Assembly (NCBI GenBank): GCA_031769625.1
Contig: JAUIMM010000702.1
Coordinates: 2,774,501-2,838,500, forward strand
DNA: 64,000 bases
Direction: 5' to 3'
Source: Taudactylus pleione
Lineage: Eukaryota; Chordata; Amphibia; Anura; Myobatrachidae
Position 1 is the first letter of the stretch; every line of letters begins with the position of its first letter. The notes under the pieces were generated by a model. The model ran no database searches. It was not told where the DNA came from and saw only the letters and a list, made by a program, of their open reading frames with translations. This document shows, piece by piece, positions 1 to 12,462 of this stretch. A program made the position numbers and the translations under genes.

Positions 1-139
1 TTATTTTTGTCTTCTTGTTTTCCTACCCTCTTGTTACTTTCCGTTCCCTCTCCCACCACATCTTCAACGAATGTAATTTATGGCTTTGTTTTGGCAGGTT
101 ACTTTATTCTATTTGATCTCCCTATAGATCAATGACATT

Positions 140-3100
140 ACGATTGGGTACTACTACTTGGAATGTGGAATTGTGGATGGAATTAATTCACCAGTAAAAA
201 GACGCAAAATATCATTATATCTTTCCAAACAACATATGGATCTTGTCTGTTTACAGGAAACTCACTTAACAACATTAGAGACACAGAAATTACAAATGCT
301 TAATTGGTCAGCCATAGCTGCAGCTCCTTTCAACTCTAAATCCCGAGGTGTTGTTATTCTAGCTAAGCGTACATTATCTATCTCTGTAATGTCAATGATG
401 TGGATCCCGATGGTTGTTATATTATAGCTGAAATAAAACTAAATAAATCAAAGTATGTGATATGCAATGTTTATGCACCAAGGACCTCATTCAGAGCCGC
501 TCGCTATTTGCGGTCGTTCGTTCAAAAAAAAGGGGTGGCTATTCAAATGAACCGTTCGCTCTTTGCGGTGTGTTCACGCCTCTATGTCTGAACGAGCGAG
601 CAAAACTTGCGGTCGAAATTTTGAAAGATACGCCCCCTTGCCGCTCGCACCATACGTCATGTCCGCTATTTATTTGATTAATCGAGTACATCGAACAGCG
701 TATAAACTGCTCGCTATTCTTGTGGTTGGTTTTTCCTACCACTATATTGCAAGCAGTTCTGACTATAAAACAACCAGGTGACGTGGTCGATGACGCTGCT
801 GTATTAATTATGCACACCCTTAAAACGCCCGTTTTGACCTTTAAGCACGCCTGCGTTCTGAATTCCACTCCCCATTTTCAAGCACCTTCCCCTGTTACCA
901 CCCACATACGCCTCCTCCTGTCACGCAAAATAGCAGGCATTTGCTATTTAGCTAACTAACGATTTTCGGCCGCACTGACTGGTTCGCGCATGCGCAGATG
1001 TGCGAACATCGCTCGGAACGAACGGCCGCTTAAGAGCGGCTCTGAATCAGGCCCCAAATGTATATAGAAAATCTTTCTTTAGCCAAATACTAACTAAATT
1101 ATTGGCTTACGATCTTAATTCATTGATTGTATGTGGTGACTTCAATATAGTATCCTTGTCTACTTTAGATCATCCTAGCCATACTGCCCGCTCCACTACC
1201 CTTCCTAAATTAGGTGTACCCACTATAGCTGAGAGACTGCAATTAATAGATGTGTGGAGAGCCTTTCACCCCACTGAGATAGATTGTACCTGCCTGTCGG
1301 CAGCTAATAAAACTTGATCACGAATAGATTATATTTTATTAGCTCGATCTTATTTCCCAAAAGTAACTGATGCACAAATTGAACCCATTGTTTTATCTGA
1401 CCATGCCTTGGTATTGATGACTTTACAAACTGATTTAGATAAAGGTACATACAGACACTGGCGATTTCCTACATATCTTGCACACTCAATCACATTTAGA
1501 AATAAACTGGAGTCTGCCTGGATGGACTACAAACATACCAATAGTTCTAGTGCAGAGTCTGATCCATCTTTATTTTGGCAAACGGGGGAAAACAGTCTTA
1601 TGGGGGGTTATTATATCCTATGTGCCAGTGGAAAATAAAAAAACTTGCTATTATCTTGAGCTTCAGTCTAATCTTACAGACTCCTTTCAAAATTATAAAA
1701 CTAAACTGTCCCCCTCATCTAGGTCAGAATACCTTACAGCAAAAACTTTATTTGATGAATATTTTACAGATAAAAGCAAATGATACCTATTCAGTGTTAA
1801 TTATACATTTTAGTTTGGCAACAAAACAGGCAAATGACTGTCTAATTTACTGTCTAATAATAACCCAAAAACTAATGGTAGTACACCTACTGTGAACACC
1901 TACAGGAACTTTAACTACGTCTAGTGGTCAAATCACTGACATAATGAAAAACTTTGACACCACCCTTTATGCTGATGACTCTTCGGATGCATCACTATTA
2001 GATGAGTCATGTTCTACTTGGCAGACTCCTCTATTATCACAGGTACTGGAAGATCTTTCAGATTCCCTTATAGCCCCAGTCACTCTTGAGGATGTGATGA
2101 GAGTTGTGCAAGGTCTGAAGTCCTCTAAAGCTCCAGGACCCGATGGGCTCTCAGCAAAGTTTTACAAGATTCTTTTATTGCACATTGGTGAAGATCTGGT
2201 TTCTTTTATTAATCATGTCCTTACATCCAAATCATTACCAATAAACTTTAACTCAGCAATAATTAGTTATTCCAAAGTCAGGAAAAGATTTGTCCTTACC
2301 AGGATCTTATCACCCTATTGTTACTAAACATAGATTATACGATAATAACAATAATCTATGCTGAGAGGTTACAATTGATCTTGCCACACATTATACATAA
2401 CGATCAAACTGGATTCATCTCAGGGAGACATTCCATCATTAATGTTAGAAGAGTTCTGGCCGTGATTCAACAGACTCACCTAACTTGTTGCCCCACCCCG
2501 AGGCTGATAATATAATTTGATGCTGAAAAGGCGTTTGATCTTGTAACTTGGTCACACCTTTATACCACACTTCAGAGTTTTAGATTTCCTTCTTTATTCA
2601 TAGACATTCTCAAAATGCTCTATACCAATCCTCTTTCACAAATTTCTTGTAATGGGTAAATTTCTTCCCCTTTTTCAATACAGCGAGGGACACGTCAGGG
2701 TTGTCCATTATCCCCTTTGCAATTCATGATTGCAATAGAACCCTTGGCAGTAGTACTGCATGGCGCTCCCCTGGTCGAGGGAATCCCGATTGGCAATATA
2801 ATCTTAAAAGTCGCACTCTTCGCTGACGACATGATGCTCTTTCTTTCTAATCCTGCTGCTCATTATCAGCTCTATTAGAAATAATAGCTAGTTTTGGATC
2901 TGTTTAAGGTTATAAAGTTAATGTTGACAAATCTGAGATTCTCCCTATCAGTGGACCACTGTCACATTATACATCCTCACCGATCTTAAATACCTTTCGC
3001 ATCACCTCCACATCTATCAAATATCTTGGAGTTCACATCACCTCTTCCCTTACTCAACTTTACACTGCCAGCTTTACCGTAGTGATTGAAAATATTTTAT

Positions 3101-4590
3101 CTATGCTTGATAACTGGAAATCCCTACCATTGTCTTTACTGGGTAGACTGGCAATAATTAAAAGTATAACTTTTCCAATGCTCTTTTATGTGATGCAAAT
3201 TTTGCCGGTACGACTGTCCAGAAAAGATATCAAACACATTACTAATGCTTTTTATCTCTTCATACAGCAAGGCAAGAGACCCCGGGTGGCTATATCTAAC
3301 ATGCACACCTCTCGGTGAGGGGGAGGTTTTGGTCTACGAGATTTATTGTCTTATTCCCTTTCCACCTTTTTTCGTTATGTCAGTGATTGGCTATTGGAAA
3401 CCAGTTCCTATACTGATCAACATCTCGATCAAATTCTTTTTGCCCCCTATTCTCCTAGTGCATTACTGCACTCTAAAATAGATGATATCCCGTCACATAT
3501 AATTGATAATATCCTTTTTAGGAATACCTATTTCTCCTGGATTTCCATTAATCAAAAGTTTCATGGCAACTCTCTTCACTCACCATATATCCCTACCTGG
3601 GGAAATCCAGCATTTCCCCCTTCAATGACAAATGACAACTTCAACAGATGGAAAAAAAAGGTTTATCCTTAACCTCCAAAGTGTTTGATCCTGGAGGCCA
3701 TCTCTTATCTTTCGAAAATTTACGACAAAGATATAACTTACCAACGCAACACTTTTACATGTATCTTCAGACCAGACATTACATATCCTCTTTTAACACA
3801 CCAGGGAATAGAGAATTGACTCCTAATTCCTTACAGACATTATTAAAACTAATTGCTACGGTCCCATACAAGATCAGTATACTATATGTACAGTTAACAT
3901 GATCTTAACTCTGCTTCTTGGAATATCTTGCTTAGTGCATGGTTAAAAGATATTCCCTCTCTAAGTGAATTGTCAGATCTACTTAGTCATAGTGACTCTA
4001 ATCTTCATTACATACAGTCAGCGTATTTACAGGAAGTTCATCTTCGCATTATTCATAGGTTGTATATTTCCCCAGCTCAGAGATGTCATATGTTAGTGTC
4101 TGAGTCAGGAGCTTGCTTAAAATTTCATATATCCAAAGCCTCATTTTTACATTGTATTTGGGCTGCAGAAAAATGAAAAAATTCTGGAACAAAGTCATTC
4201 AGTTCCTAATAATAATATGTTTTCTCTCCATTTAATTCCTAGCCCAGTGGCGTGTACATGTGGTAATTATAATTCTTGGGAACTGGTTCCAGATAAAACT
4301 TCTAAAACACATCTTTTAACTATTCTCTTTACTGTGGCAAAAAATTTATCCTCATACACTGGACAAGTTCCTCTTCACCATCCCTATCGAAGGTAAAAGG
4401 GAAAATGCTACAACTTCTTTATTTTGACAGACGTTCGACGATCCCTGAAATAAATTAAGGGGTAGAGAAATTCTATAGGAAGTGGGAACCTTTTATTAAT
4501 ACATTGGAAACGTCCTCTCAAGAACGTATTATAAAACTTTATGAAAATACTGATTGGAATTTACTTAGAAGTTCATCTGATACTGAATGA
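140..4590 (+). pseudogene. L1-type ORF2 (endonuclease / reverse transcriptase), decayed
   Basis: ORF2 would nick target DNA and copy the element RNA at the nick. The endonuclease shows an N-terminal GINSPVKRRK motif (about 175-205), LVCLQETHL (about 240-270), CGDFNI (1132-1152) and LSDHA (1393-1408). The reverse transcriptase shows APGPDG (about 2130-2150), DQTGFISGR (about 2404-2430), GTRQGCPLSP (about 2685-2715) and the catalytic FADD (about 2819-2830). The coding sequence runs to a stop at 4588-4590. It is interrupted by a MITE at 482-1054 and by many in-frame stops and frameshifts, so it is non-functional. Removing the MITE and one CAA copy rejoins the endonuclease reading frame. Confidence 0.88.
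482..1054. mobile_element. 3-bp-TSD MITE family, copy M1
   Basis: This is a 573-bp non-autonomous DNA element inserted in the L1-1 endonuclease. Its ends are inverted: the left reads GGACCTCATTCAGAGCCGC and the right ends GCGGCTCTGAATCAGGCCC. It is flanked by the 3-bp duplication CAA (479-481 and 1055-1057). The interior resembles copies at 10009 and 34847 along its length, including a shared block near 805-850. No transposase is encoded. The 3-bp duplication fits PIF/Harbinger, but that superfamily is an inference. Confidence 0.9.
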
Positions 4591-5069
4591 GTTAATCCCC
4601 TCTCATATTTTGCTATACAGTAACTCATCTGAACAATCTCCATCTTATTAATACTACACCCACATGATCTCTTTCTTTCTTTCTTTCGTTAATAAAATGT
4701 TGTATTACTGTCCAAAAGATGAATGCCTTTACGATCTTATCTCCCTCCCCTTTCTCTCCCCCTCATGTTTACCTCCTGTCTCCCCATGTTCTTACTGTTT
4801 CTCATTACATATCTTCTTTTATGTTTTGTAATAATATTCTATGTAAAAATTCATAATTCATAATGCAACTATGTGAGACACTTTTCTGATAATACGATAT
4901 TCCTATTAATATATTCTGATAATTATCTATGATTATTTACAGTTCTTGATTGTATTTTTGGAAGATATACAATTTGTTGTTTATCAATATGTAATGTCTT
5001 TTACTGCGGTTTTCTTGACTATTTCCTATTCATACAAAAATCCAATAGAGAAATTAAAAAAAAATAAAA
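4591..5069 (+). other. L1-1 3' untranslated region and A-rich tail
   Basis: AT-rich sequence after the ORF2 stop ends in an A-rich run (about 5054-5069). No other gene-like signal is visible. The tail marks the insertion point into Gypsy-1. Confidence 0.75.
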
Positions 5070-7205
5070 AGTCCTGACTCGCTTGAGAAGAAATAATCTG
5101 TACAGCAAATTTGAGAAATGTATCTTCGAAGTTCTTTCTATTCCATTCTTAGGGTACATTATCTCTGGCTCTGAATTGGAGATGGATCCTAAAAAGGTTC
5201 AGGCAATTCTGGACTGGTCTCGTCCCACTTCTCTAAAGGCAATACAAAGACTTCTCGGATTTTCTAATTATTACAGGAAGTTTATCAAGGGATTTTCGTC
5301 GCTAGTGGCTCCCATCACGGCGTTAACCCATAAAGGGGCCATCCCCTTTCAGTGGCCTCCTGAGGCAGAGATGGCATTTCAAATGTTGAAGCAGTTCTTT
5401 ATATCGGCTCCAGTCTTTAGACAACCAGACACCAACAGGCCTTTTTCCTTAGAGGTGGATGCTTCATCTGAGGCAATGGGAGCCACTCTCTTGCAGAAAT
5501 TCGAGGACAACAAGATCCATCCATGTGGGTTCTTTTCTAAAAAATTATGAGAGCAGAGCATCAGAGAGCAGGAATTGCTGGTGGTCAAGTTAGCCTTGGA
5601 GGAGTGGCGTTATCTACTCAAAGGTGCCAAGTTTCCTTTTACGGTATATACTGACCATCGAAACCTGCTGTTTCTAAAGAACATTCAGTGCATCAGTTCT
5701 AGGTTAGCCCGCTGGGCCATATTCTTTTAACGTTTCAGTTTTACTCTGACCAATCGTCCTGGATCCCTCAATCAAAAAGCTGATGCTCTGTCTCGCTCCT
5801 TCTCTTCAGACACCAATGTGGAAGTCCAGAGAGGGACTCCGGTTCTTGACTGTAAGATCTTCGCTACCATTCAAATACAACCTCCTCCTGGGAAAACCTT
5901 TGTGGCTCCGGAGTTATGGAAACAACTTTTGTCTTGGGCTCACTCGTCTTGCTTCGCTGGTCATACAGGTATCCATAAAACATTAGGGTTTCTGCAATGC
6001 TCCTATTGGTGGCCCACCATGAAATTAGAGGTGGCTGATTTTATTGCCTCTTGCACCCAATGTGCCCAACACAAAACTTCTAGACAAGCTCCTGCCAGAG
6101 ACCTGGTGCCTCTTCTTATTCCAACATGTCTATGAACCTATCTGTCCATGGATTTCGTGATGGACTTGCCAGTTTCCAATGGTTACACCACCATTTTGGT
6201 GGTGGTTGATCGTTTCTCAAAGATGGTCCATTATGTTCCACTCAAAAAACTACCCTTCGCTTCTGAACTGGCTCAGTTGTTTGTACACCATATATTTCGT
6301 TTGCACGGACTTCCAACTGAAATTTGACCATGGAGTACAGTTCATGGCCAAATTTTGGAGAGCTTTCTGTTCTACACTGCAAGCCAAATTTAATTTCTCT
6401 ACAGCCAATCATCCTCAAAGTAACGGATCCACAGAGAGGGTGAACCAGGACCTGGAGACCTTTTTAAGGACTTGCATGTCGTCCTCCCAAGATAACTGGT
6501 CTGACTCTCTTCCTTGGGCATAATTTGCACACAATTCCTCTTACCATTCCTCATCCGGTCAGTCACCATTCTATGTGGTTTATGGTCTCCACCCTAGAGT
6601 TCCTGTATTTAAAGACCTGCCAGTCTATGATGTTCCTGCAGTTGATTCTACTCTATGGAAATTTGCTCAGATTTGGGCACAAGTTCATGCAACTCTCCTC
6701 AAGACCTCTCTGCGTTATAAAAAAGGGGCAAACAGGAAACGTAGAACTGTTCCCAGGATGCAAGCAGGGGATCAGGTCTGGCTTTCAACCCGCAACCTAC
6801 GCCTCAGGGTTCTGTCCATGAAATTTGCACCCCGGTTCATCGGTCCTTTCTCCATCATTGAGGTCATTAACCCTGTGGCCTACTGACTAAAATGCCCCTT
6901 CTTACCTCAAGATACCTAATTTGTTTCACATTTTCCTACTAAAACCCCTTGTTCTCAATAAGGTCCTCAAAGTCCTACCTTCACCTCCAAAAGTCCTCTA
7001 TGAGAAGGGGGTAGAATTCAAAATGAAACAAGTTCTGGACTCCTTCTTTTGTTATGGACATTACAGTACCTGCTGGACTGGAAGGGTTATGGCCCAGGAG
7101 AACGTTGTTGGATTAAAGCAGACGATGTTCATGCTCCTGACCTCATTGGCAAATTCCATGCCTCTAACCCAGAGAAGCCTGAGAAGTGTCAGAGGTCACT
7201 CGTAA
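5070..7205 (+). pseudogene. Gypsy-1 pol: RT end, RNase H, integrase, chromodomain
   Basis: The reading starts inside the RT thumb (NLYSKFEKC, FLGYIISG, LLGFSNYYRKFIKGF at about 5092-5295). RNase H follows with VDASSE (about 5455), TDHRNLLF (about 5650) and NQKADALSRS (about 5770-5800). The integrase has an HHCC finger (HSSCFAGHTGIHKT to CTQCAQH, about 5940-6075), a first catalytic Asp in MDFVMDL (about 6148) and the Glu region NGSTERVNQDLE (about 6424-6460). Bases are missing just before the second catalytic Asp (near 6325), which shifts the frame. A chromodomain-like module (YLLDWKGYGPGERCW, about 7060-7110) supports chromovirus membership. Stops occur near 5547, 5728, 6133 and 6522, so the gene is dead. 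Confidence 0.88.
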
Positions 7206-7217
7206 AAGAGGAGGTAC
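7204..7217 (+). other. Gypsy-1 polypurine tract
   Basis: A purine-rich run lies directly before the LTR and would prime plus-strand DNA synthesis. Its position between the pol end and the TGTCACA start of the LTR decides the left LTR boundary. Confidence 0.7.
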
Positions 7218-8049
7218 TGTCACAACCAGAGTTGTTGTACCTGGTCAATCGCTTTGGCACGGTCCTACCAGTGGGGGTGCTGGTGCCTGGATGTTGGCAT
7301 GAGGTGCGCGTGAATGTCTGAGGGGTACAAGCCATGTGGTGACAGGTAAGACTGGCAGCACTACCATGCTGGGGATTGCTGGGTGCCGCCATCTTGGTTT
7401 TGGGCATGTGACCTGAATGGGCCAATCAGGTTGGAGCATCTTGTGTTTACTCTCAGCAGCCTATCATGCACTTTCCCATGGTACATAAGGGTGTTCAGCA
7501 TGCCCTCTAGTTGCCAGTGCAATGTATACACAGTGCAAGCTGTGTGAGAGTTCTCTATGCTCCTTAGCTCGGTGTGATTATTGGAGTCCCAGCAGTGCTC
7601 CGTCTCCTGCTCTGTCTCCATCACAGGCTGTTCCTGAATACCCGCATCTACCCTGCTACACCCATTACTCACTTTACTGTTTGTGTACCCTCCAGTACTC
7701 CGGACTCAGAACCCACTCCAGTACTTCAGACCTCTGTTCCTCAACCACACCTCCATTGGACTTTTGTTTTTTCTGCCTGACACATGCTCCCAGCCTCACT
7801 AATTGGACTTTGTTTTTTCTGCCTGACACCTATTTCCAGCCTCATTAATTGGACTTTGTTTCCCTGCCAGGGATTTGTTTTCAGCCTCACTTCACTTGGA
7901 CTTGTTTAATTTCTGCCACTTTATATATTTATTACCACTTCTTGAATAATAATGCTCCTATTAAACCTGCTGCATTCCAATACTACAAACCCATTCCTAT
8001 TTCTTCTCCTGCATCCACCCTGGGTTCAATAAATAATCCAGACCTGACA
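7218..8049 (+). repeat. Gypsy-1 3' LTR
   Basis: An 832-bp segment beginning TGTCACAACC and ending CTGACA, so it has the TG...CA termini of an LTR and follows a polypurine tract. An AATAAA at 8028-8033 lies near its end, consistent with polyadenylation and a short U5. Three imperfect copies of a unit of about 47 bp (about 7753-7898) lie inside. No second LTR is in the window for comparison. Confidence 0.8.
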
Positions 8050-8655
8050 AACAGTATTGTACAAACTTAATCCCAAAAAACTTTGACTACTGGACAGTCC
8101 TATACCAAGTGCTAGAAGGTACTTCCACCACCACAACATTTAGGACACATATCAGAAGTGTGTCCCCCAAATTTCACAAGGCAGGGCAGAAATTAAATAG
8201 GGGTGGTATAAAAGAAACAGTTTAATCCGCTGGATTCTTATAGAGATATACGAGGTGACTCTAGTGCACTGTCCCAGGCCTCATCCTCTATGGGGCCAAA
8301 GTATGCCTCCCACTTCATCTTGAGCTAAGATAAGTTGTCTATGTGATAAGATGACAACAAAAATGAGTAGGAATAGGAGAGAGATCTACGAGATCCCAGA
8401 GAAAGTAGAAACATCTTCAGAGGGGAGGACTGCATAGGAGGAGGACCAACATGAGTGCCTAGAGCATGTCTAAGCTACAGATATCTGTGAAAATAGGTAG
8501 CAGGTAAATTATAAACTTCTTGTAGCTAAGCAAAAGATTGTAGGACAGAAGATTCCTATAATATGGTAATAACACTTTTAGCCCCCCAGAGTTAATAACT
8601 CTCCGTGCCGGCAACATCTGTAATGAAAAAGCCAGGAAAAGCTTGTGCAACCAAT
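8050..8655 (-). pseudogene. L1-2 ORF2 C-terminal part and downstream, antisense
   Basis: Read on the minus strand, the part near 8060-8160 resembles the Cys-rich end of L1 ORF2 (a C-x2-C-like motif followed by a WxCPVVxxFW-like pattern), with stops. It continues the minus-strand L1 seen at 12463-13279 and is separated from it by DIRS-A. The 3' tail of L1-2 is not visible because Gypsy-1 abuts at 8049. Confidence 0.6.
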
Positions 8656-8954
8656 AACAGGATTTTGGTACTTACCAATAATCCCTTTCTCCGATTCCAA
8701 AGGGGACACTGGAGAGCATAGACAGTAGGGTATAGACGGTGCTTGGCACTTTAAATTTTCAGAAGTGTGACTAGCTCCTCCTCCTCTATACCCCCTCTCC
8801 AAGCCTCAGTCTTAGAAAATTGTGCCTGAGGGGAGCTGAGAAATAAATGGTTGAAAAACAGTAACACAACCAGAGACATCAAAACATTGTCCGACAGACA
8901 GAACATAAAAAGACCCCAACCCTGGCAGGAAGGAACAGCACAGGGTGGGCTTCC

Positions 8955-9050
8955 AGTGTCCCCTATGGAATCGGAGAAAGGGATTTATCGGTAAGTACCA
9001 AAATCCTGTTTTCTCCTTCATCCACTAGGGGACACTGGAGAGCATAGAGA
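8955..9050. other. DIRS-A internal complementary region
   Basis: About 8955-9010 is the reverse complement of the element's left terminus (8656-8712). About 9011-9050 is the reverse complement of its right terminus (12423-12462). In DIRS elements this region is thought to template joining of the two ends into a circle. The match is by eye and nearly gap-free. Confidence 0.78.
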
Positions 9051-9462
9051 GTGGGGACGTCCCAGAGCTCCCATTATGGGTGGGAAAGCGCTGATAACCC
9101 TGCAATACAGACCGGCCATACTGCACTGCAGAGGCTGCAAACATGTCAAATCTATAAAATAGAATAAAGGAATGTCGGCCAGACCAAATAGCCTCTCAGC
9201 AAAGTAAAAGCCCTGCGAGCAGACACCCACGAGGAACCTACAGAGCTAATGGCGTTGTAATAGGAAAACAGAGGCTCCCTAGATGAAGCCTTATATGCCT
9301 GACTGATAGTCAGACAAATCCAGTGACTGTTTTGAAGCAGAACGAACAGCATGTACAAAACAAATAGTTTTCACAGCTTCTTTGATACTGCACTCGCCTT
9401 CATGCAGATTACAATGACAGGACGCAGTATCACACCTGCAGCTGTACAAATGGACATGAGAG

Positions 9463-9788
9463 CATACTTGCCTACCTTTGTTGTCTCTTCCCCGGGAGAT
9501 GCCTGGGGAGGAGAGGCAGGTGGGTTGCGACGGGGACGGGGCCTGATGGGTCATGTCATTAAGCCCCATCCCCTTCATGGGAAATTACCACGATTGGTGC
9601 TAATTTAAATAGGGATCGTGGCTAACTGATGCGATTCCCAGATAATCGCACCATTAAGCCCCGCCCCCTACACAGGGACCCGCGATTCTCTCCATTCTGC
9701 CCACGTCACTAGGAAGTGGGCAGAATGCAAGAGAAGTGCGGGGGGTGTGGGGGTTACCCGAAAAATCGTGAGCCTCCAGCGAGTTCCG
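9463..9788. mobile_element. hAT-type MITE in DIRS-A
   Basis: The 8-bp direct repeat CATGAGAG flanks the insert (9455-9462 and 9789-9796), the hallmark of hAT transposition. The left end reads CATACTTGCCTACC. The body is GC-rich, has no coding capacity, and is an inverted-orientation relative of 40413-40777. Confidence 0.85.
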
Positions 9789-10008
9789 CATGAGAGAATA
9801 CTTCAAACTCCTGTCCAATGTCTTTAAAAGACATGTCCCCAGGAACCGGTAGCGTCGATTTCTTAAACAGCTGCAAAATCGATGTATCTACTATACCAGG
9901 ATTCTCACAAGATATACTGCTATGCATGAAAAGAGAAAAAAAGATAATAACCGCCTGGACATCTGAAATTTGTTTATCCGGATGTTCCCAAGCTGACAAC
10001 AGAACATA

Positions 10009-10578
10009 GGGTCTGATTCAGAGCCGGACGCTATTTGCGCTCGCTCGTCCAGAAAAAGGGGCTGGCTATTTAAATTGACCGTTCGCTCTTTGCGGTCTGT
10101 TGACGCCTCAAGGTCTGAACGAGCGAACAAAACATGTAAAAAACGCCCTCTGGCCGCTCGCATCATGCATCATCTCCGCTATTTATTTGATTAATCGAGT
10201 ACATCGAACGGCGAATGAACTGCTCGCTATTCTTGTGGTAGGATTTTCCTACCGCAATCATGCGAGCAGTTCTGGCTGACGTGGTCGATGACGCTGCTTT
10301 GTTAATTATGCACACCCATAAAACGCCCGTTTTGATCGTTTGGCGCGCCTGCGTTCGGATCTCCACTCCCCGTTTTCAAGCACCTTCCCCTGTTACCACC
10401 CACAAACGCATCACTCTGTCACTCAAATTAGCAGGCATTCGCTATATTGCGAGCACACGATTTCCGACCACACTGACTGGTTCGCGCATGCGTACTAAAA
10501 CCCATACGCATACACAGATGTGCGAACATCGCTCGGAACGAACGAGCGGCCGCTTACGAGCGGCTCTGAATGAGACCC
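10009..10578. mobile_element. 3-bp-TSD MITE family, copy M2
   Basis: Left end GGGTCTGATTCAGAGCCGG; right end CGGCTCTGAATGAGACCC. It is flanked by ATA (10006-10008 and 10579-10581). It is close in sequence to M1 and M6 over its full length. It lies within DIRS-A and is therefore younger than that insertion. Confidence 0.9.
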
Positions 10579-10844
10579 ATAATCCTGCTCTATTGAACTG
10601 GACATGCAATATCTTGTCATTTATTTCTTTTTAGATAGAAATACTGTGGAGAAATACTAAAGTCCTTCTCCTGTATCTGCAATGCCTGGCGGATTGCAGA
10701 AAATTAAACCTCTATTCCACTTTACTGGTGTGTGTGTGGTGTCTGTATGTATCATGAGGCTCTAAGAAAAAAACGAGTAAAACCGAACCCGCTCACCCCT
10801 AGTTTACACAGGGGCAATCCTCTAATTCCCTATTGTGTAACGCA

Positions 10845-10936
10845 GATGGTGTGGTGGTTGGTGTTGCTGCGTCGCAGCTCTGGGGTTCGATGACCCACTG
10901 CGGCTCTGGCTGTATGGAGTTTGTATGTTCTCCCTG
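10845..10936 (+). repeat. tRNA-derived SINE-like fragment
   Basis: A short stretch carries an A-box-like GTGGTGGTTGGTGTTGC and a B-box-like GGGGTTCGATGACCC at tRNA-like spacing. It is followed by TGGAGTTTGTATGTTCTCCC, a string typical of tRNA-related vertebrate SINEs. The 3' part is missing. It is a fossil of RNA polymerase III-transcribed repeat, not a tRNA gene. Confidence 0.6.
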
Positions 10937-11083
10937 TAAAATATTGCATCCTAAACAATAAATTCAGGGATGTCAGATTCGCTGTCTTGAATGGCGCAGA
11001 TTACAGGAAGGCACAGTGGTGTGTGCCTTAAGTCCGTGCCTGGGGCGCCGCATACACAGGATCAAGACCTGCACCAAACACAG

Positions 11084-11679
11084 GGCCTGATTCAGAGCCG
11101 CTCGCTAGATGCGATCACTGGCACGATGTGTATGCAATTGCATAGGCAGATCTTCCGCACACCAATGCATTACCACGTCCAGTATTTCTTAGAGAGCGAT
11201 CATTGTGTATGCAGATGCCCACCAGCCTGTTTTACTTTTAAGACGCCCACTTGTGCACATCATGTCCAGGAAGTGTATGCAACCATCGGTACATCAGATG
11301 CTATAGCAGCGCTTGAGGTTGACCTTACCCTGCCGCAAGCACTGCAAGCACTTCAGTGTAAAAACAAGCCAGGCGACGTGTACTATGATGCTGTCTTATA
11401 ATTATGCACACCTCTAAAACACCGTTGATATGCCCAGGCACGCCTGCGTTTGCACCTCCGTTTTTAATGGCCAGCCCCCCTGTCACTCACTCTGCTGATC
11501 TGTCTATGTGCAGCGAGCGAACGCATTGAGAACTTTCGCTAAGGTATGGACATGCGCACTGCGATGCATGCGCACTGTGATGTGTACGCATGCGCACTGC
11601 GATGCATATGCATGCACACAATGCATACCATCGACAGCAGCAAGAGTATGCATCTTAGCGAGTGGGTCTGAATCAGGCC
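11084..11679. mobile_element. 3-bp-TSD MITE family, copy M3
   Basis: Left end GGCCTGATTCAGAGCCGCTC and right end GGGTCTGAATCAGGCC are flanked by CAG (11081-11083 and 11680-11682). The interior has diverged from M1/M2 but keeps the shared block near 11400-11450. It contains alternating GCATGCGCA-type sequence near 11550-11600. Confidence 0.85.
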
Positions 11680-12462
11680 CAGAGACCTCCGTGTAATGGC
11701 CGCCAGCACACTTTCAGAGAAGCGCTGGGGATGTTGGGAGGAAGGAGCAGGCCTCCGGAGCTAAGCTCTGCCCCCCTGCTATGGCACTTAATTAACTATA
11801 AGCGAACTATTTTTATATATATGTGCTCAACATGTTTAAATACAAATTCTCCTTGTGAGAATTGAACCTGCATGATGTGGTAATCGAATAGTCTATGAGT
11901 GCTTTGTAGCACAATACTGTCTGCCGCTTTGGCTGCTCCGCTATTCAAAGCAGCAGCTGTATACCGCCCTTTAATATATAAACCTGGCTTCCCTGCTAGT
12001 CGGAGAGCCAGGAAATACTCACGGAGCTGCCCGCTGCTGACGGCTGTATGGACTAATGGTCGACCTTATGCGCGCTGCAAGCAGCGGCATGCGGGACCCC
12101 CTAAGTGGAGACGGAGGTTTCTGTAGTTGGGGACCCCAGGTGAAGTGTGTGCACTTGCGAGCAGGTCCCCACCGGCAGCTTCCGCGGTGCAGACAGGTAG
12201 TGCAGCTGCTGCCTGTCTGTCCTCAATGAATTTTCTCTCTTCAGCGCAGCAGTGCTTCTAACTGAAAAACTAAACCCTGAGGAGGATTGTGAAATACAAC
12301 CAGCTCTCCTCGGGCACACACTAAGACTGGGGCTTGGAGAGGGGTATAGAGGGGGAGGAGCTAGGTACACTTCTTACAATTTAAAGTGCCAAGCTCCTTC
12401 TCAGCACCGTCTATACCCCACTGTCTATGCTCTCCAGTGTCCCCTAGTGGATGAAGGAGAAA

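Larger units (their letters stand above)
1..5069 (+). mobile_element. L1-type LINE copy 1 (L1-1), 5' end outside the window
   Basis: This is a non-LTR retrotransposon in plus orientation. It has an APE-type endonuclease, then a reverse transcriptase, then an AT-rich 3' untranslated region ending in an A-rich tail at about 5054-5069. The coding part is full of stops and small indels. The sequence right after the tail begins in the middle of a gypsy reverse transcriptase, so the LINE most likely inserted into Gypsy-1; the 5' half of Gypsy-1 should lie upstream of base 1. The clade (L1 or the related Tx1 group) is inferred from the endonuclease start motif and the RT motifs, not from a search. 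Confidence 0.88.
5070..8049 (+). mobile_element. Ty3/gypsy chromovirus-type retrotransposon, 3' part (Gypsy-1)
   Basis: Plus-strand LTR retrotransposon with the order reverse transcriptase, RNase H, integrase, chromodomain, polypurine tract, 3' LTR. The 5' LTR, gag, protease and the front of RT are absent and probably lie beyond the left edge, separated by L1-1. The element abuts minus-strand L1-2 at 8050, so it seems to have landed in L1-2. Its left target duplication is out of view, so the expected 5-bp duplication cannot be tested. Confidence 0.88.
8656..12462 (-). mobile_element. DIRS-type retrotransposon A (DIRS-A), decayed
   Basis: The two outer ends are long inverted repeats: about 8692-8815 pairs with about 12320-12462, including GGGGACACTGGAGAGCATAG on the left and its complement on the right. 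An internal block at 8955-9050 is the complement of the left end followed directly by the complement of the right end. This ends-plus-internal-complementary-region layout is diagnostic of DIRS elements, which replicate through a circle and integrate with a tyrosine recombinase without target duplications; none is visible here. The internal region is near the plus-coordinate left end, so the coding strand is minus. Coding remnants are weak (a gag-like stretch near 9760-9900). The element contains a hAT MITE, two 3-bp-TSD MITEs and a SINE-like piece. Confidence 0.75.

Noticed and set aside
10845..10936. Possible tRNA gene from A-box and B-box motifs
   Set aside because: No cloverleaf can be completed, and the downstream sequence is that of a SINE body.
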